Shown here: positions 34,810 to 49,760 of the stretch, piece after piece
Position numbering within the stretch: the stretch's first letter is position 1
Layout of the letters: every line of letters starts with the position of its first letter
NCBI RefSeq assembly: GCF_023065955.2
Contig: NC_079873.1
Coordinates: 97,378,128 to 97,442,127, forward strand
Source: Ursus arctos
Lineage: Eukaryota; Chordata; Mammalia; Carnivora; Ursidae
Length of the DNA: 64,000 nucleotides
Reading direction: 5' to 3'
Translations under genes and position numbers: made by a program
The notes under the pieces: generated by a model
Database searches by the model: none
Seen by the model: only the letters and a program-made list of their open reading frames with translations
What the model was told of the DNA's origin: nothing

Positions 34810-37732
34810 AATGAATGTGAAATTTTTAGGGTTTTCTATGTATAAGATCATATCATCTGCAAACAGATAATTTTACTTCTTCCTTTACAATTTGGGTGTC
34901 TTTTATTTTTTTTTCTTGCTTAACTGTTTTAGGTAGGACTCCTAATACTATGTTGAATAGAAGTGGTGAGAGCAGTCATCCTTGCCTTTATTTCTGATCT
35001 TAAAAGGGAAAGTTTCAGTCTTTTACCATTCAATATGGTATTAGCTGTGGGCTTATTGTAAGTGGCCTTTGTTATGTTGAGGTACTTTCCTGATATTCCT
35101 ACTTTGTTGAGTGTTTTTATCATGAAAAGGCATTGGAATTTATCAAATGCTTTTTCTGCAGCAGTTGATTATGAAATTTTTTGTCCTTCATTCTCTTCCT
35201 ATGGTTCATTGCTTGATTTTCATGCATTGCACCAGCCTTGCATTCTGGAAATAAATCCCACTTGGTCATGGTGTATAATAATTAAAATGTGCTGTTGAAT
35301 TTGGTTTGCTAGTATTTTTTGGAGGATTTCTGTATTGGTGTTCATCAGGGATGTTGGTCTGAGGTTTTTCGTAGTGTCTGTCTGGCTTAATTTAACTTGT
35401 AAAAAGTCATTTATGTGTTTTAATCTTTAGGAAAGCTAAAGGTTGGGATTTAAATAAATTTAGAGTATAATACGTATGACTCTTCTGTCATTGTCTTTGT
35501 GTAGAATTACCAAATGAAGAACCAACCTCTTAGATCTGAAGTAAGAAATGGGAAGTATCCATACTGATTGATAAACTTCATTGTGAAAGCATATTGGATT
35601 TCCAAACTTCAATATGAATATAATTCAAGCCTATGATTTGTATACTGTGAATATTAGTAGAAAGGTTAGCTGTTTGTATCAAGTGGATGCTAATGCTAGG
35701 TATTTTAATAGGGTGTTATCTAACCAGAAATGGAAGGTACAAAAAATATTAAATATGTAGCATGTATGTTGTGTTTTGTGGTCATACTAAAATGAGAAAA
35801 ATTTTATGCTTATTAGTAGTAACTGCAGTTCTAAATTTTAGATTAAAATTTCCCATTATCCTCCATAAAGTGGTTTAGCTTGTTCACTCTTTGCTTTTAT
35901 TATTGTTTATTGTTATTATCTTAGTTTTATTGTTGTTATCTTAGTTACAATTGTATCTCCATCTTCCTGTGAATTAGTAATAAGCACTCAATATTTCATT
36001 TAGATACTTTTTGTACACCTTGAATAAATGTGAAATTTTGATGTAATCAGTCTGAGAATATGTGAAATAAAAATTTGGATTTCCCTTGAAATTGAGGCAA
36101 GATTAGTCTGTTTTCATCTACTTTGCTATGAAATCTGTCTTGTTGTCTGGTGTTGCTTGAAGTTTGCCAGTGAGCCAGCAGTGCCCAATGTGAAGTGGGT
36201 TTGATGGTAATAATGCACTGTGCTTATATTATGTTGTTGTATACCATTTACAATTGTACACACATGAATTTAGCTCATGGTTGTATATTTGATTTTTAGA
36301 TCTTAGATATTCATTTATACCAGCTAATTGGGTCTCACCTCTGAAATGTTGGTAGCCACTACACCCAGTTGTAATTATCACTGTTTATTCATGATGTCTT
36401 AGCATTCAGAAAGTTATGTCAGTGGGGGCATGTATATTTTTTAAATTAACTCACACAAAAAGCTGACTATGGTATTCTGGTATAAGTGAAATGAAGAGTG
36501 CTCTTTGACAGTGTTTTTTAAAATTATTCATGATTTAGCTATTGACCTTGGCAGACTGAGATAAGATTTTAAGGTGATAGTATATGATAAAACAAATACT
36601 TTATCTCTTTTGATATTTAGCTTGATATTTATATATTTTAATATTTATTTATAAAACCCAAAGCTTGTTAGGGCACACTGGGGAATCAGCAGACTTGGAA
36701 TTAGATAGTTGATATTAGATAGTTGATATATGTCCAGTATATCAGGTATGATGATATCCAGTGTCTACCAACAGCCAGTGCCAGTATGGTAGACAGATGA
36801 GAGGAGATTGTGGCATTCACATTAGGGCAACTGGAGAGACACAGAGAGACTGTTTTTAGAGTGGGTTTAGGGGCAGGAATCCAGTTCCTGGATGGGGTTG
36901 GTAGATAATTTATAGCAAGAACAAAGCAGGATATTGATCCTGGGATGACTCAGGCACAGGGTACAACTGAGTATAGGGTGAAAGAGTAGTGGGTCTGAAG
37001 GAATAACGCAGAAGCTTTTTTTTTTTTTTTTAAACCACCCCCCCTCCCCGCCAACCCACAACTGGTAGTACTCATTTGTTGCCAAGTTCAGGAGTGGCAT
37101 GCTGAATTCTCTACAGAAATCAGAACTGATGGTTGAGATCTGGGGCAAGTTGAGTATGTAGGTTGGGCCAGGTGATTCTAATTGTATTTAGGGCTGGAGT
37201 CCTATTTGGAAAGTATTGGGGGAATGTGGGTAGACAAGGAAACGAGGAAGATTGCTGAGCACCTACTATCACATACTTAAAAATAGGAGGCGAACAGGTG
37301 GATGTTTCCAGTTCTGTCTGGCTTTAGTTTCTGACAATGTGTAGTGATGCCATATCTGTGCCCCAGCTTGCTCCTTCCCTTCTTCCTGAAAGTAGAAATT
37401 GTTTCAGAAGTGTTGTGGCGTTAGTTGTGTTCAATTTGTTTATTTAGTTATTTGAGGAAATCTTTTTACTTTTGGCCTCCTGCCTGCCTTTTGTATATTA
37501 TTTCTTAAGTTTGTAAGGGCCTGTTAGAAAATGTAGACAGGGTCTTTAATTCTCTTAAGTGTGCAGATTTCTTCTAGTACCATTTCCAGATTACTTTATC
37601 CTGTGCTAGAGCAGGTGCTACCATTAGAAATTCTTAAGGACTCCATCCAGGCTTATGGAAATGAAAATATATTTGCAAATGATATACATGGGTAGCTATG
37701 ATATGAGTATGCTATCAAAAAATATCTTGGTT

Positions 37733-37836
37733 GGGGCGCCCGGGTGTCTCAGACGGTTGAGTGTCCGACTCTTGATCTTGTTTGGCTTAGGTCTTGGTCT
37801 CAGGGTCGTGAGTTCAAGCCTCCAGGGACTTAAAAA
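37733..37836 (+). mobile_element. CAN-SINE, 3'-deleted
   Basis: Sense tRNA-like head only (GGGGCGCCCGGGTGTCTCAG) with a mid-head insertion TTGTTTGGC and a short A-rich end. Confidence 0.8.
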
Positions 37837-38361
37837 ACGTTTCGGTTAAAATTTTGTTACTGGTCTGGGTATACATGATCATTGATTGATTTGTCATTCT
37901 TTTCACCTTGTCATCTCAGAAAACTTAGAGCAGAAATTGGGGAGATAAGCATAGGGAGGAAAAACACCTTTTTGGGCAAGGAGAAATCTTTTTAAAAAAT
38001 TCTTAGTAATCATTAAAGGGGCGGTAGATTTTCTTTCGAAGGTATGTATTTACATATAACAGGTTTTTTTTTGGTGTTTTTGATGAGCTTTTCATTTCTT
38101 AACTATGTACTCAGAGTTGCCACCTATCATTTGTTATAAGGAATGATAGTAACTTGCCTGTTTTGATGAAATGTACTACTGTAGGAACTAAGTTTACCTT
38201 TTAACATTTCACGATCTCAACCTAAATGACAGACTTCTGCCTGTTGTCTTCTAAGTAGATAGGCCAGTAAAAGGAGCATGCCTGTAGGTCTCGTCAGGAG
38301 TTCATAAAGTTTTTGTTCCCTGCTAACCTTGAGTAGATGAACATGATAAAGATCGTTTTTT

Positions 38362-38462
38362 GGGGGCTCCTGGATGGCTCGGTTGGTAGAGCATGTGACT
38401 CTTGATCTCGGGGTCATGAGTTTGAGCCCCATGTTGGATGTAGAGATTGCTTTTTTAAAAAA
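38362..38462 (+). mobile_element. Short tRNA-like SINE
   Basis: Sense copy (GGGGGCTCCTGGATGGCTCG ... GAGATTGC then a T/A tail). Confidence 0.85.
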
Positions 38463-38604
38463 TAATTTTATGATAGAACTCAGTTTTTTGTGTACTTTCT
38501 GAGATTATGGATCTGAAATATGAATAAATCAGGTTTTACCAGCAGAGGTATTTTGTAATTCCTCAGGTAGTTCAGGTTTTAAAAGAGGACATTAAAAAAA
38601 AAAA

Positions 38605-38945
38605 CATTTCTACCCTCATAATTTACTTTTTCCATACAAGCAATAAAATTGTAAATTAAAAATGTAAAAATCACCTACATTGTCACCACCCTGATATGCT
38701 AACTGTTCTCCTTTGCTGCTGCTTTCTTGTTGGTGGTAACATTGCATCCTAATATGGGACTTTGATGTATCAGATTTGACCCATGTTGCTATAGTCATCG
38801 TAAATAGTTTCATTGTATGAGTTTTCTATTAATTTCATTTTTGTACTGTAACTTAACATATGGCTGGACATTTAGGTAGTTCCCACTTTAAAGTTTTTGT
38901 ATTATAGTGATGGTGGTATTTCAGAAGGACATATGTATTTCTTAG
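38605..38945 (-). repeat. L1M-like fragment
   Basis: Degraded old L1 3' type (CATTTAGGTAGTTCCCACTT, TATTATAGTGATGGTGG). Confidence 0.4.
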
Positions 38946-40489
38946 ATGTGATTCTTATAGATAGAAGGATGGAATCCTTTTGGGAGGAGTGTTAAGATAA
39001 TAGATTGGTATGTTTGTATGTGCTAAATTTGCTGGCTGTTAGCAGCTGAATATTTCTGCGTTTTTAGGCAAATAACACACCTAGCTACTTTAAATGGTTC
39101 CCTCGCTCCCTAATAATATGTGGATTCTGAGGGACCTTGTTAGTGATGGCTCTCTGTTCTGCAGCTTTTTATTTTTTATCTTGAGACCACTTGGGATTGA
39201 GTTAAAAGAACTTTAAAACAGTTATTCTTTTACCAAAAAAATCAAAATTACTTTTAAGATTTTTGAACAATTTGGAAAAACAGGTTTTTTTGTATATTTT
39301 TACTTTTTCAGGGGGTAATTTTAATGAATTTAGCAAGTCATTTGAAGTTAAAGATGCAAGCATAATTACATAATTTTTTGTATGTTTGTGTTTATATGTT
39401 ACAGTAGTTGGTGTCCAACATGTTTTCAGAAGTGAGAGAAGAAAGCTCTTTTGTTATTGAATTAAACATGTAATGTAAAATCTGAGTAACAGGCCATAAA
39501 CATATTTATTATAGATAACTTGAAAAAGTTATGGTGATCAAGTTTTAGCTTTTAGATCTGTTTATATCAAAAGCAGTGCTGCAGAGAGTATTTACTTGAA
39601 TTTAATGTATAGAATTAAAAATATATAATCACCCATTTTTAATTCAATAATTATACATGAATGTTTTTAACAAACCTTTAATGGCAGTATACTGTATACT
39701 TGAACCTAAGGAAGTGGTTTTAAAGTATATTCAACCTATCTACAAATGTGTTTGCTTAGTTTTCAGTGAGGAGAAACAGAAGCTCATTGTTATTGGATAT
39801 ATTTTTCCTCGAAAGGAACATAGTGATTGAGAGTTAAAGCAAATTTCATTTCTGTGATTTATCTTTCAAAGCTTTTGGAATGTTAACTCTTCTATAGTAG
39901 TTGCAGAGAATTGGTATATGTGATAAAAATCTCAGTTTTTCCTTGACACTAGGTGAGAGCTCCACCTTGTGATCTTTGAGCATATTTTTTAAAAAATTAG
40001 TAACCTACAGTAGGCCAGAAATGGTGTGGTGAGTTTGATCATTAAACTCATACTTTTATTTGAACATTACATATTGTTAAAGTTTTGGGTTTTCCAACTT
40101 AGGACAAATGGTATTAAGTATATTTAAGGACCTTGTTTATAAGTTTTTTTAAATGTAAATCTTTGGGGTAAGCAAATTGCATTTATATACAGCTGGAACT
40201 ATTTAAAATAAAAAGAAAAAAATTCATAGCTCTTCCTGCAGATAAAGTTTATATTCTCAAAAAAAAAAAAAAAACCCCAATGCTAATTTACCCATTGCTT
40301 CTCCTCCTTTAAAGTACAAAGCAACTTATATTCTGAGCTATGAAGAAATGTTTTGGTGGCAAATTGGTTATTTAGACAATGATTAAAATAGTAAAAACTC
40401 AGATACAAACAGTTTAGTATTTATATTTAATATTATTAGGTGGCAATAGAGATAAGTGCCTTCTCGTAGAAACACATTTTCATGTTTAC

Positions 40490-40585
40490 TGGTACAAGTA
40501 GTTCCATAAGGGAAAGGATCTCTCCTGTTGACCACTGTATGCCCCAGTGCCCAGCACTGTGTAGATACTTTTAATTGGTTGGATG
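40490..40585 (+). repeat. L2 3' relic
   Basis: GCCCCAGTGCCCAGCACTGT resembles the L2 3' end. Confidence 0.5.
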
Positions 40586-41632
40586 GATTTTTAATATTTA
40601 GAAACTTCTTAAAACAAGTATTTAACTGGGATAGGGAGTTGGCCAGTTTGATAATTTTTCTCTAAATCTATTAGACCTTGTCATGATACTTCTTTTTAAA
40701 ATACAGACACTTTGTCTGGGAGACTCATATCTTTATAAATTCCATTTTTCGTTTGTGGTTTGCTTTGGTTTCTAATTACCAAATACATGTTAATATAGCC
40801 CTATATACTGAACAAAATAATTTGACCTGGCAAAACTTGTACACTAGAAATTTGTGCTATTTAGAGGAAGGTGATAAGTATATCATATAAAATACTTATT
40901 TTATTTGGTGTTCTCTGCTTTTCAGAGCTGATGCATTCTTTGTGTCCCTTAGGAGAGTATATTTATGAATTACTTTTGAAAAACTGATATTTAAGGAATG
41001 CAGCAAGTTTGGTTTTATAAAATGCTTGGGGGGTGGGTAGAAGGCATTGCAGGTAGGCAGACAAAACAGTCATTTTATTTCCAATTTGCCATCTAGATTG
41101 CCTGACATGTTGGTTAGAACTTATTAGCTCTATACTTCTGCTCCCTTATAAAAAACAAAATTGTTTTTTAAGAAATAGTGGTTTTTTTTTTAAATAACTT
41201 GGGGTTTTTCGGAGGCTAGGGTGTATCCTACATGTGATGGCAAGCTTCAGAGCTCTGGTGTGCTACTTAGATAATTCCTTAGGTTATAATATGAATATAA
41301 GCAGATTAATAATTAAAGGAGAACAATCCTGGGACCATGATTTAGTGCAAGGAGAAGACCATTCTAACAGTCATATCTAAATAAAGATTTTACAATATGA
41401 GTACTCTTCAGAAAAAAAGAACAATTCAAAGTGGTGGTATAGACAACTCTTGATTATTCAGGACTTGATTTGTGGATTATTCATTCTTGTTTCTCCTATT
41501 ACCTAATTGTTTTGTTGTTCATGGTAGCTTAATTAGAGTGAGCAAGGAAATGCAGTGTTTTGAATTTCTATTAATTGAATATTACTAGACATTATGATGT
41601 TTTTTAGAGATTTAAAATTAATGGCAAAAAAT

Positions 41633-41737
41633 GGGGCGCCTGGCTGGCTCCGTTGGCAGAGCATGCAACTCTTGATCTCGAGGCTGTGAGTTCGAGCTCC
41701 AGGTTGGGTGTAGAGATTACTTTTTAAAAAAAAAATC
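41633..41737 (+). mobile_element. Short tRNA-like SINE
   Basis: Sense copy with TTAAAATTAATGG-containing flanks at 41612 and 41738. Confidence 0.9.
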
Positions 41738-42293
41738 TTAAAATTAATGGAAAAATTGAATTATTAGTTTCTTGTATAATGTCTTCTTTATTGGGAGAGA
41801 TTAGAAGTTAATCAGTATGTGATATTTTAACATTTATTAGTAATTGGATGTATTTAGTTTTATCTGCTTTTTCTTCAGGTAGCCATCAAGTACTAGATTC
41901 ACATGGAAATAAAAGAAAAACATAAGAAAATTATAAAAGAAAGTTACACACAAGATTAAGAGCTTCAGACTCAGCCTATTTTCCCTTTTTTTGTTATAGA
42001 CTTGTCATTTGCTTTTAGATCTTTCTCTCAGTTAGGAACTGCATCTTTGACCTTCAAAACCAGAAATAGTATCCTTCCTATGGCCGAACTAAATTTACTT
42101 CAGTCACAAATGGTATTTATCTGTTGTCCATATGACATTATTGGTATTTAAATTGATTGTAAGTTCCTTAAGGGAATAGATCAGAGCTAACATTTTTCCC
42201 CTTCCCTGTTCAACACGGTGTGGTATTATCATGGTTATTTATTAATGAGTGAGACTTTGGGTTGTATGTTTCTCAATTGTAGAAGAAACTTTT

Positions 42294-42391
42294 CTTTTTT
42301 TAAGTAGGTTTTATGCCCAACATGTCACTTAAACTCATGCCCCCAAGATCAAGAGTTGCATGCTCTACAGACTGAGCCCACCAGGTGCCCC
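42294..42391 (-). mobile_element. Short tRNA-like SINE
   Basis: Antisense short copy, the nearest antisense SINE upstream of the STAG2 start exon. Confidence 0.84.
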
Positions 42392-42570
42392 TAGCTAGTT
42401 CCTTTTAACTGTATTGTACATCATCTGCAAAAAGCTGTAGAATTTTCAGGCATCTTGTATTATGGTTTAAACTTGTCATAAGGATTTTAGGACCAGTAAA
42501 AGAGTCACATCCTGTTCCTAGTTAGGACATATGTCTTTTTAAGCCAGCCTGAAGAATCATAACAAATTTT

Positions 42571-42959
42571 ATTTTATTTTTATTAATTAATTAAAATCAG
42601 AACATTTATTGTGTGACTCATTGTTGAAATCCTTAAGATGAGCTGGATGCTGCAACAGCTGCCCTCTTGAGTTTAGGTGTTGTTCCTTCATGGAATCCAT
42701 GTCTGAATCTGCCGTATACAATTAGGTGCCTTATTCGACCAGTCCCAGTGGTATTTCGTCTTTTAGCCTCCACGCTTCAGTTGTACTTCTCTTCCGCTTG
42801 GCAAGATAGTCACATTTGCCACAGGTGGACTTATGAAAGTGGTAGGGCTTAGAGCCACAGTGGCAGCACAAAGTGTGTGTCTTGTTGCAGTGCTTTCCAG
42901 TAATTATGTCCCCTGTCCCCTTCATCATGTTGTTTCTGTGGCTAAGACCAAAGAGTGAA
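42571..42959 (-). pseudogene. RPL37: RPL37 processed pseudogene
   Basis: Retrocopy of the mRNA for ribosomal protein L37 of the large subunit, on the minus strand. The coding remnant spans 42928 (ATG) to 42633 (TAA). It reads [19 protein letters not shown], then [20 protein letters not shown], keeping the four zinc-binding cysteines of the family (CxxC...CxxC). After KRKR it shifts frame and stops early (about 65 residues against about 97). The original end (...[13 protein letters not shown]) is still readable out of frame at 42633-42662. There are extra codons near the N-terminus. No introns are present. A poly(A) signal AATAAA lies at 42605-42610 (minus), followed by an A-rich tail at 42571-42596. 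A perfect 16 bp target duplication, AATCATAACAAATTTT, flanks it at 42555-42570 and 42960-42975, showing L1-driven insertion. Non-functional. Confidence 0.95.
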
Positions 42960-43072
42960 AATCATAACAAATTTTTAAAATAATTCTAATACAAGGGTTT
43001 TTCTTTGTATCTGTTGTTACTGTTGTGGGACTGCAACAGTTTTTAACAAATCCTGTCTAAAAAAGGCAGTCA

Positions 43073-43274
43073 GGGTGCCTGGGTGGCTCAGTCGGTTAAG
43101 GGTCTGACTGCGTCTGACTCTTGGTTTCAGCTCAGGTCATGATCTCAGGGTCCTGGGATTGAGCCCTTTATTGGGGTCCCCGCTCAACGGGGAGTCTCTT
43201 TGCCTCCCCCTCCCTCAGCCGCACCCCTTGCTTGCGTACTTTCTCTCAAATAAATAAATAAATCATAAAAAAAG
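43073..43274 (+). mobile_element. CAN-SINE
   Basis: Sense copy with AAAGGCAGTCA / AAAGGTAGTCA flanks, ending 230 bases before the start-codon exon. Confidence 0.92.
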
Positions 43275-43504
43275 TAAAGGTAGTCAAATGCAAGGGAAAA
43301 AAATCCTAATATACTAAAGGACAGTAGCAGGCCCTGGGAAATTTAGTTCTTGAGTATATATATCCTTCCCAATATTTTTCATTTGTTGGTAATAAATATG
43401 GCATCCCTTCCCTTAAAGGAATTGTTTGTCTTAGAAGAAAGAAGCAAACCATTGTTTTACCCACGTAAATCTATGAATATATTTCTGACATTGGGGTGTT
43501 CCAG

Positions 43505-43562
43505 AAGATGATAAAGAAATGATAGCAGCTCCAGAAATACCAACTGATTTTAATCTACTACA
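43505..43562 (+). CDS. STAG2: STAG2 first coding exon (5'UTR end plus residues 1-15)
   Basis: Start-codon exon of cohesin subunit SA2/STAG2, a nuclear HEAT-repeat protein that binds RAD21 in the cohesin ring and works in sister-chromatid cohesion and chromatin looping with CTCF. The coding part is 43519-43562 and reads MIAAPEIPTDFNLL plus two bases (CA) of codon 15. This N-terminus is that of STAG2 and not of the paralogue STAG1. The acceptor AG is at 43503-43504 after a weak pyrimidine tract, and the donor GTAAGTAT at 43563 is near consensus. The 14 bases before the ATG are 5'UTR and contain a four-codon upstream ORF. The CAGAAG at 43502-43507 is a tandem (NAGNAG) acceptor, so the exon could also begin at 43508 without changing the protein. 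The exon joins 46712 in frame (CA|G = Gln15). Confidence 0.95.
43508..43522 (+). promoter_or_regulatory. Minimal upstream ORF overlapping the STAG2 start codon
   Basis: An ATG at 43508 opens a four-codon ORF (M-I-K-K) whose TGA stop at 43520-43522 overlaps the main ATG at 43519 in the arrangement ATGA. Both ATGs lie in the same exon, so any spliced transcript using the 43504 acceptor carries both. Overlapping AUGA junctions can permit termination-reinitiation or reduce initiation by leaky scanning. An effect here is inference from the arrangement alone. With the alternative acceptor at 43507 the upstream ATG would be the first triplet of the exon and would still be kept. Confidence 0.6.
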
Positions 43563-46880
<3,318 letters not shown>

Positions 46881-47049
46881 TAGTTATATCTCAGATGTTA
46901 TCTTTTAAAAATGCTTTACCTCCCCCAATTGGTATGGTAAGCCTTTTGAATGCATATGGTTTCTTTGGCTTCTAGGTCAGATACTTTTGATTATCTATTT
47001 TCCACTACTGTAAAGTTGAAATTAATAATACAGCACTGTATCTTTATTT

Positions 47050-47765
47050 TAAAAATTTTATTAAGTTCTTAATTTTAATTCCAGTGTAGTTAACATACAG
47101 TGTAATACTAGTTTTAGGTGTACAATGTAGTGATTCAACAACTGTATACATTACTCAGTGCTGTTATGATAATTATACTCTTTAATCCCCATTACCTATT
47201 TCACCCCTCCCCCCACCCACCTCCCTCCGGTAACCATCAGTTTGTTCTCTGTAGTTAAGAGTCTGCTTCTTGGTTTGTCTCTCTCTTTCTCTCTTTTTCC
47301 TTTTGTTTCTTAAATTCTACATATGAGTAAATTCATATGGTATTTGTCTTTCTCTGACTTATTTTGATTAACATTATACTCTGTAGCTCCATCCATGTTT
47401 TTGCAAATGGCAAGATTTCATTTTTTTATGGCTGAATAATTTTCCATTGTATATATAGACACTATAACTTCTTTATCCATTCATCTATTGATGGACATTT
47501 GCACTGCTTCCATAATTTGGCTATTGTAATTAATGCTGCAATAAACGTAGGAGTGCATATATTCTTTCGAATTAGTGTTTTTGTATTCTTTGGGTAAATA
47601 CCCAGTAGTGTGATTATTGGATCATAGGGTAGTTCTATTTTTAATGTTCTGAGGAATCTACACGTTGTTTTCCACAGTGGCTGCACCAGTTTGCATTCCC
47701 ACCAACAGTACGTGAGGGTTCCTTTTCTCCACATCCGCACCGACACTTGTTGTTTCTATTTCTAA
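47050..47765 (-). mobile_element. Antisense L1 3' end with ORF2 C-terminus
   Basis: A carnivoran-type L1 end. The minus-strand frame 47746-47462 carries the ORF2 C-terminal block ([39 protein letters not shown]), then the 3' UTR to 47050. It is 5' truncated, with no obvious target duplication. Confidence 0.88.
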
Positions 47766-47982
47766 TAGTTTATTTTGTAAAGCACAGTATACTAAAGACG
47801 ATGTGATATTCTGTTGGCTTTATTTACGCATGAGTAGTCAAATGTAAAGCAAAGCAATAAATGAAATTTCTTATTCTAAAGCATCTTAAAAATGTAACCT
47901 ATAACCAGTTTAAGTCTAATAGGTTACAGTTGACTAGAGTTTTACTCTATAAGTAATGCCAAGGATAAAAACTAACAAAGTA

Positions 47983-48099
47983 TGGGGCACCTGGTCAACT
48001 CATTTGGAAGAGCATTTGACTCTTGCTCTCTGGGTTGTGAGTTCAAGCCCCACATTGGGTGTAGGGATTACTTAAATAAATAAAACTAAAAAAAAAAAA
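47983..48099 (+). mobile_element. Short tRNA-like SINE
   Basis: Sense copy with CTAACAAAGT flanks at 47972 and 48101. Confidence 0.88.
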
Positions 48100-48330
48100 C
48101 CTAACAAAGTGAGGTTCTGAGTAAATAGAATGCAAATTTAGAATATGAGTGCACAGCCTGAGGGCTCTGGATAACTTGGTGAATGGATAAATTATTTTGA
48201 TGTTTTGGAAAGTACATTTGACTTTGCATGTGTGTAAAGGCACTGTGCAAAAGATGACTTGTTTTTGTTACCATTTTCTTTCCCAAAATGAATTTTGGAT
48301 TTATATTTTCTTATGACACATTTACTTTTA

Positions 48331-48548
48331 TTTTTTATCTATTTATTTATTTAAAAAATTTTTTTAAAGATGTTATTTATTTAGAGAGAGCAGGGCTAAG
48401 GGCAGAGAGAGAGGGAGAGAAAGAATCTCAAGCAGACTCCATGCTGAGCTTGGAGCCCCATGCGGGGCTTGATCTCATGACCCTGAGATCATGACCTAAG
48501 CTGAAATCAAGAGTCGGATGCTTAACCGACTGAGCCACCCAGGTACCC
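48331..48548 (-). mobile_element. CAN-SINE
   Basis: Antisense copy; TGACACATTTACTTTT / TGATACATTTACTTTT flanks. Confidence 0.92.
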
Positions 48549-48580
48549 TGATACATTTACTTTTTAAAAGTCTGTAATAG

Positions 48581-48760
48581 TGACGCCTGGGTGGTTCAGT
48601 CAGTTAAGTGTCTGCCTTCGGCTCAAGTCATGATCCCAGGGTCCTGGGATTGAGCCCTGAGCCCTGCATCGGGCTCCTTGCTCAGTGGGGAGCCTGCATC
48701 TCCCTCTCCTGCTCCCGCTGCTTCTGCTCGCTCTTTCTGACAAATAAAATCTTAACAAAT
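48581..48760 (+). mobile_element. CAN-SINE
   Basis: Sense copy; AAAGTCTGTAATA / AAAGTCTATAATA flanks at 48567 and 48761. Confidence 0.92.
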
Positions 48761-48769
48761 AAAGTCTAT

Positions 48770-49115
48770 AATACAGAAATGTACAATGAAGAAAGTAAAT
48801 TTCCCTATAAAACTATCACACAGAGGTAAGATATTCTTTAAACATTTTGATGAACACTCTTTTGTGCATATACCTCTCCATAAACATGCACATATAATTT
48901 TACTTAAATGGATTCATACTATGCAAACTGTTTAATTTGCTTTTAAAACTCAATAGTATGTTGTAAGCGGCTTTCCTATCAGTGAATTTTTCCTGTCATT
49001 TCTAATGGTGTCAGAGCATCCCATTTTATTTGTGGAATATAATTTATTTAACTAATCCTTGGCATATATTTTTATAGTTCACATAATCCATGTTTCATAA
49101 TTTCATGCTTTTTTA
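48770..49115 (-). repeat. L1M-like fragment
   Basis: TAAATGGATTCATACTATGC and TATTTAACTAATCCTTGGCA match the old L1 3' type. Confidence 0.45.
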
Positions 49116-49429
49116 GTCTCTTAAAACGTAGAAGTTTTGAGATGGAAAAAGTGTGAATGAATAAAATGTTAACTCATGACTGTCTAAAGACAGCCATAAT
49201 TCTAGTGGGTAGTATATGGTTATTCATTAGAAAACCAATTTTTCTTGTTCTGCAGCCGTCTTGCAAAACTGAAAATCTACTTTTGACTTTGATTTAATTT
49301 ACAAGTTGGGACAGGACTCACAGTGGCATCTGAACAGAGGACTCCTCAAAGTTTTTGTGCCGCAGTTTAACTTTATGTAGTCACTGCTATGAGTGAGATG
49401 TCAGGGCTCAGATTAAGGATTTATTATAA

Positions 49430-49611
49430 TAATAATAGTAACTACGTTTTGACACTATACTATGTATGTTCCAAGCACTGTGCTAAAAATATATGTTACC
49501 CAATTTAATATTTAAACCGCCCTGTGAATTAGAAAACTTCCTGATTTTATAGATAGGAAACTGGTCCAGAGAAGTTCAGTGGTTAAAGGATTTGAGCCCA
49601 CATCTGTTAAA
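49430..49611 (-). repeat. MIR relic
   Basis: CCAAGCACTGTGCTAAAAAT, ACCGCCCTGTGAATTAG, ATAGGAAACTGGTCCAGAGA in MIR order. Confidence 0.75.
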
Positions 49612-49760
49612 AGGTGGTGAGAGCAGAAGCAGGATTAGGGGCAGAGGAAGAAGCAGCAGCAGACTCCCCGCTGAGCAGGGAGCCTGACGCGGGGCTTGAT
49701 CCCAGGACCATGACCAGAGCTGAAGAAAGAGGCTTAACCAACTAAACCACCCAGGTGCCC
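49612..49760 (-). mobile_element. CAN-SINE, truncated
   Basis: Antisense copy lacking the usual tail; abuts a MIR relic. Confidence 0.82.

Larger units (their letters stand above)
32460..35385 (-). mobile_element. Antisense L1, 3' half with ORF2 relics
   Basis: About 2.9 kb of L1 read on the minus strand. The 3' UTR-like end is at 32460-33000, ORF2 C-terminal relics at 33342-34352 (KAGGI.RPDFKTYHKITIIKT) and reverse-transcriptase relics at 34929-35123 ([20 protein letters not shown]). The frame is broken in many places. It is 5' truncated near 35385 and interrupted by a SINE pair at 32496-32863 and a short SINE at about 34420-34548. A (GT)n run lies at 34787-34809 and a 29-base tandem copy at 33839-33898. 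Confidence 0.85.
1..43504 (+). other. Presumed 5' intron of STAG2 (no exon recognised)
   Basis: Sequence upstream of the start-codon exon, ending in its acceptor at 43503-43504. STAG2 genes have non-coding first exons far upstream, so this is most likely one large intron, but a small 5'UTR exon cannot be excluded by eye. Stretches without recognised features include 1-460, 780-1306, 3814-5060, 9666-11280, 13640-14690, 18353-19305, 21800-22860, 23220-23620, 23740-24369, 29500-30121, 30356-32126, 35386-37732, 39000-40490, 40580-41632 and 41757-42293. They are AT-rich with no long reading frame resembling a known protein. Confidence 0.6.

Noticed and set aside
42667..42852. Plus-strand 61-residue open frame
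   Set aside because: It is the antisense shadow of the RPL37 pseudogene.
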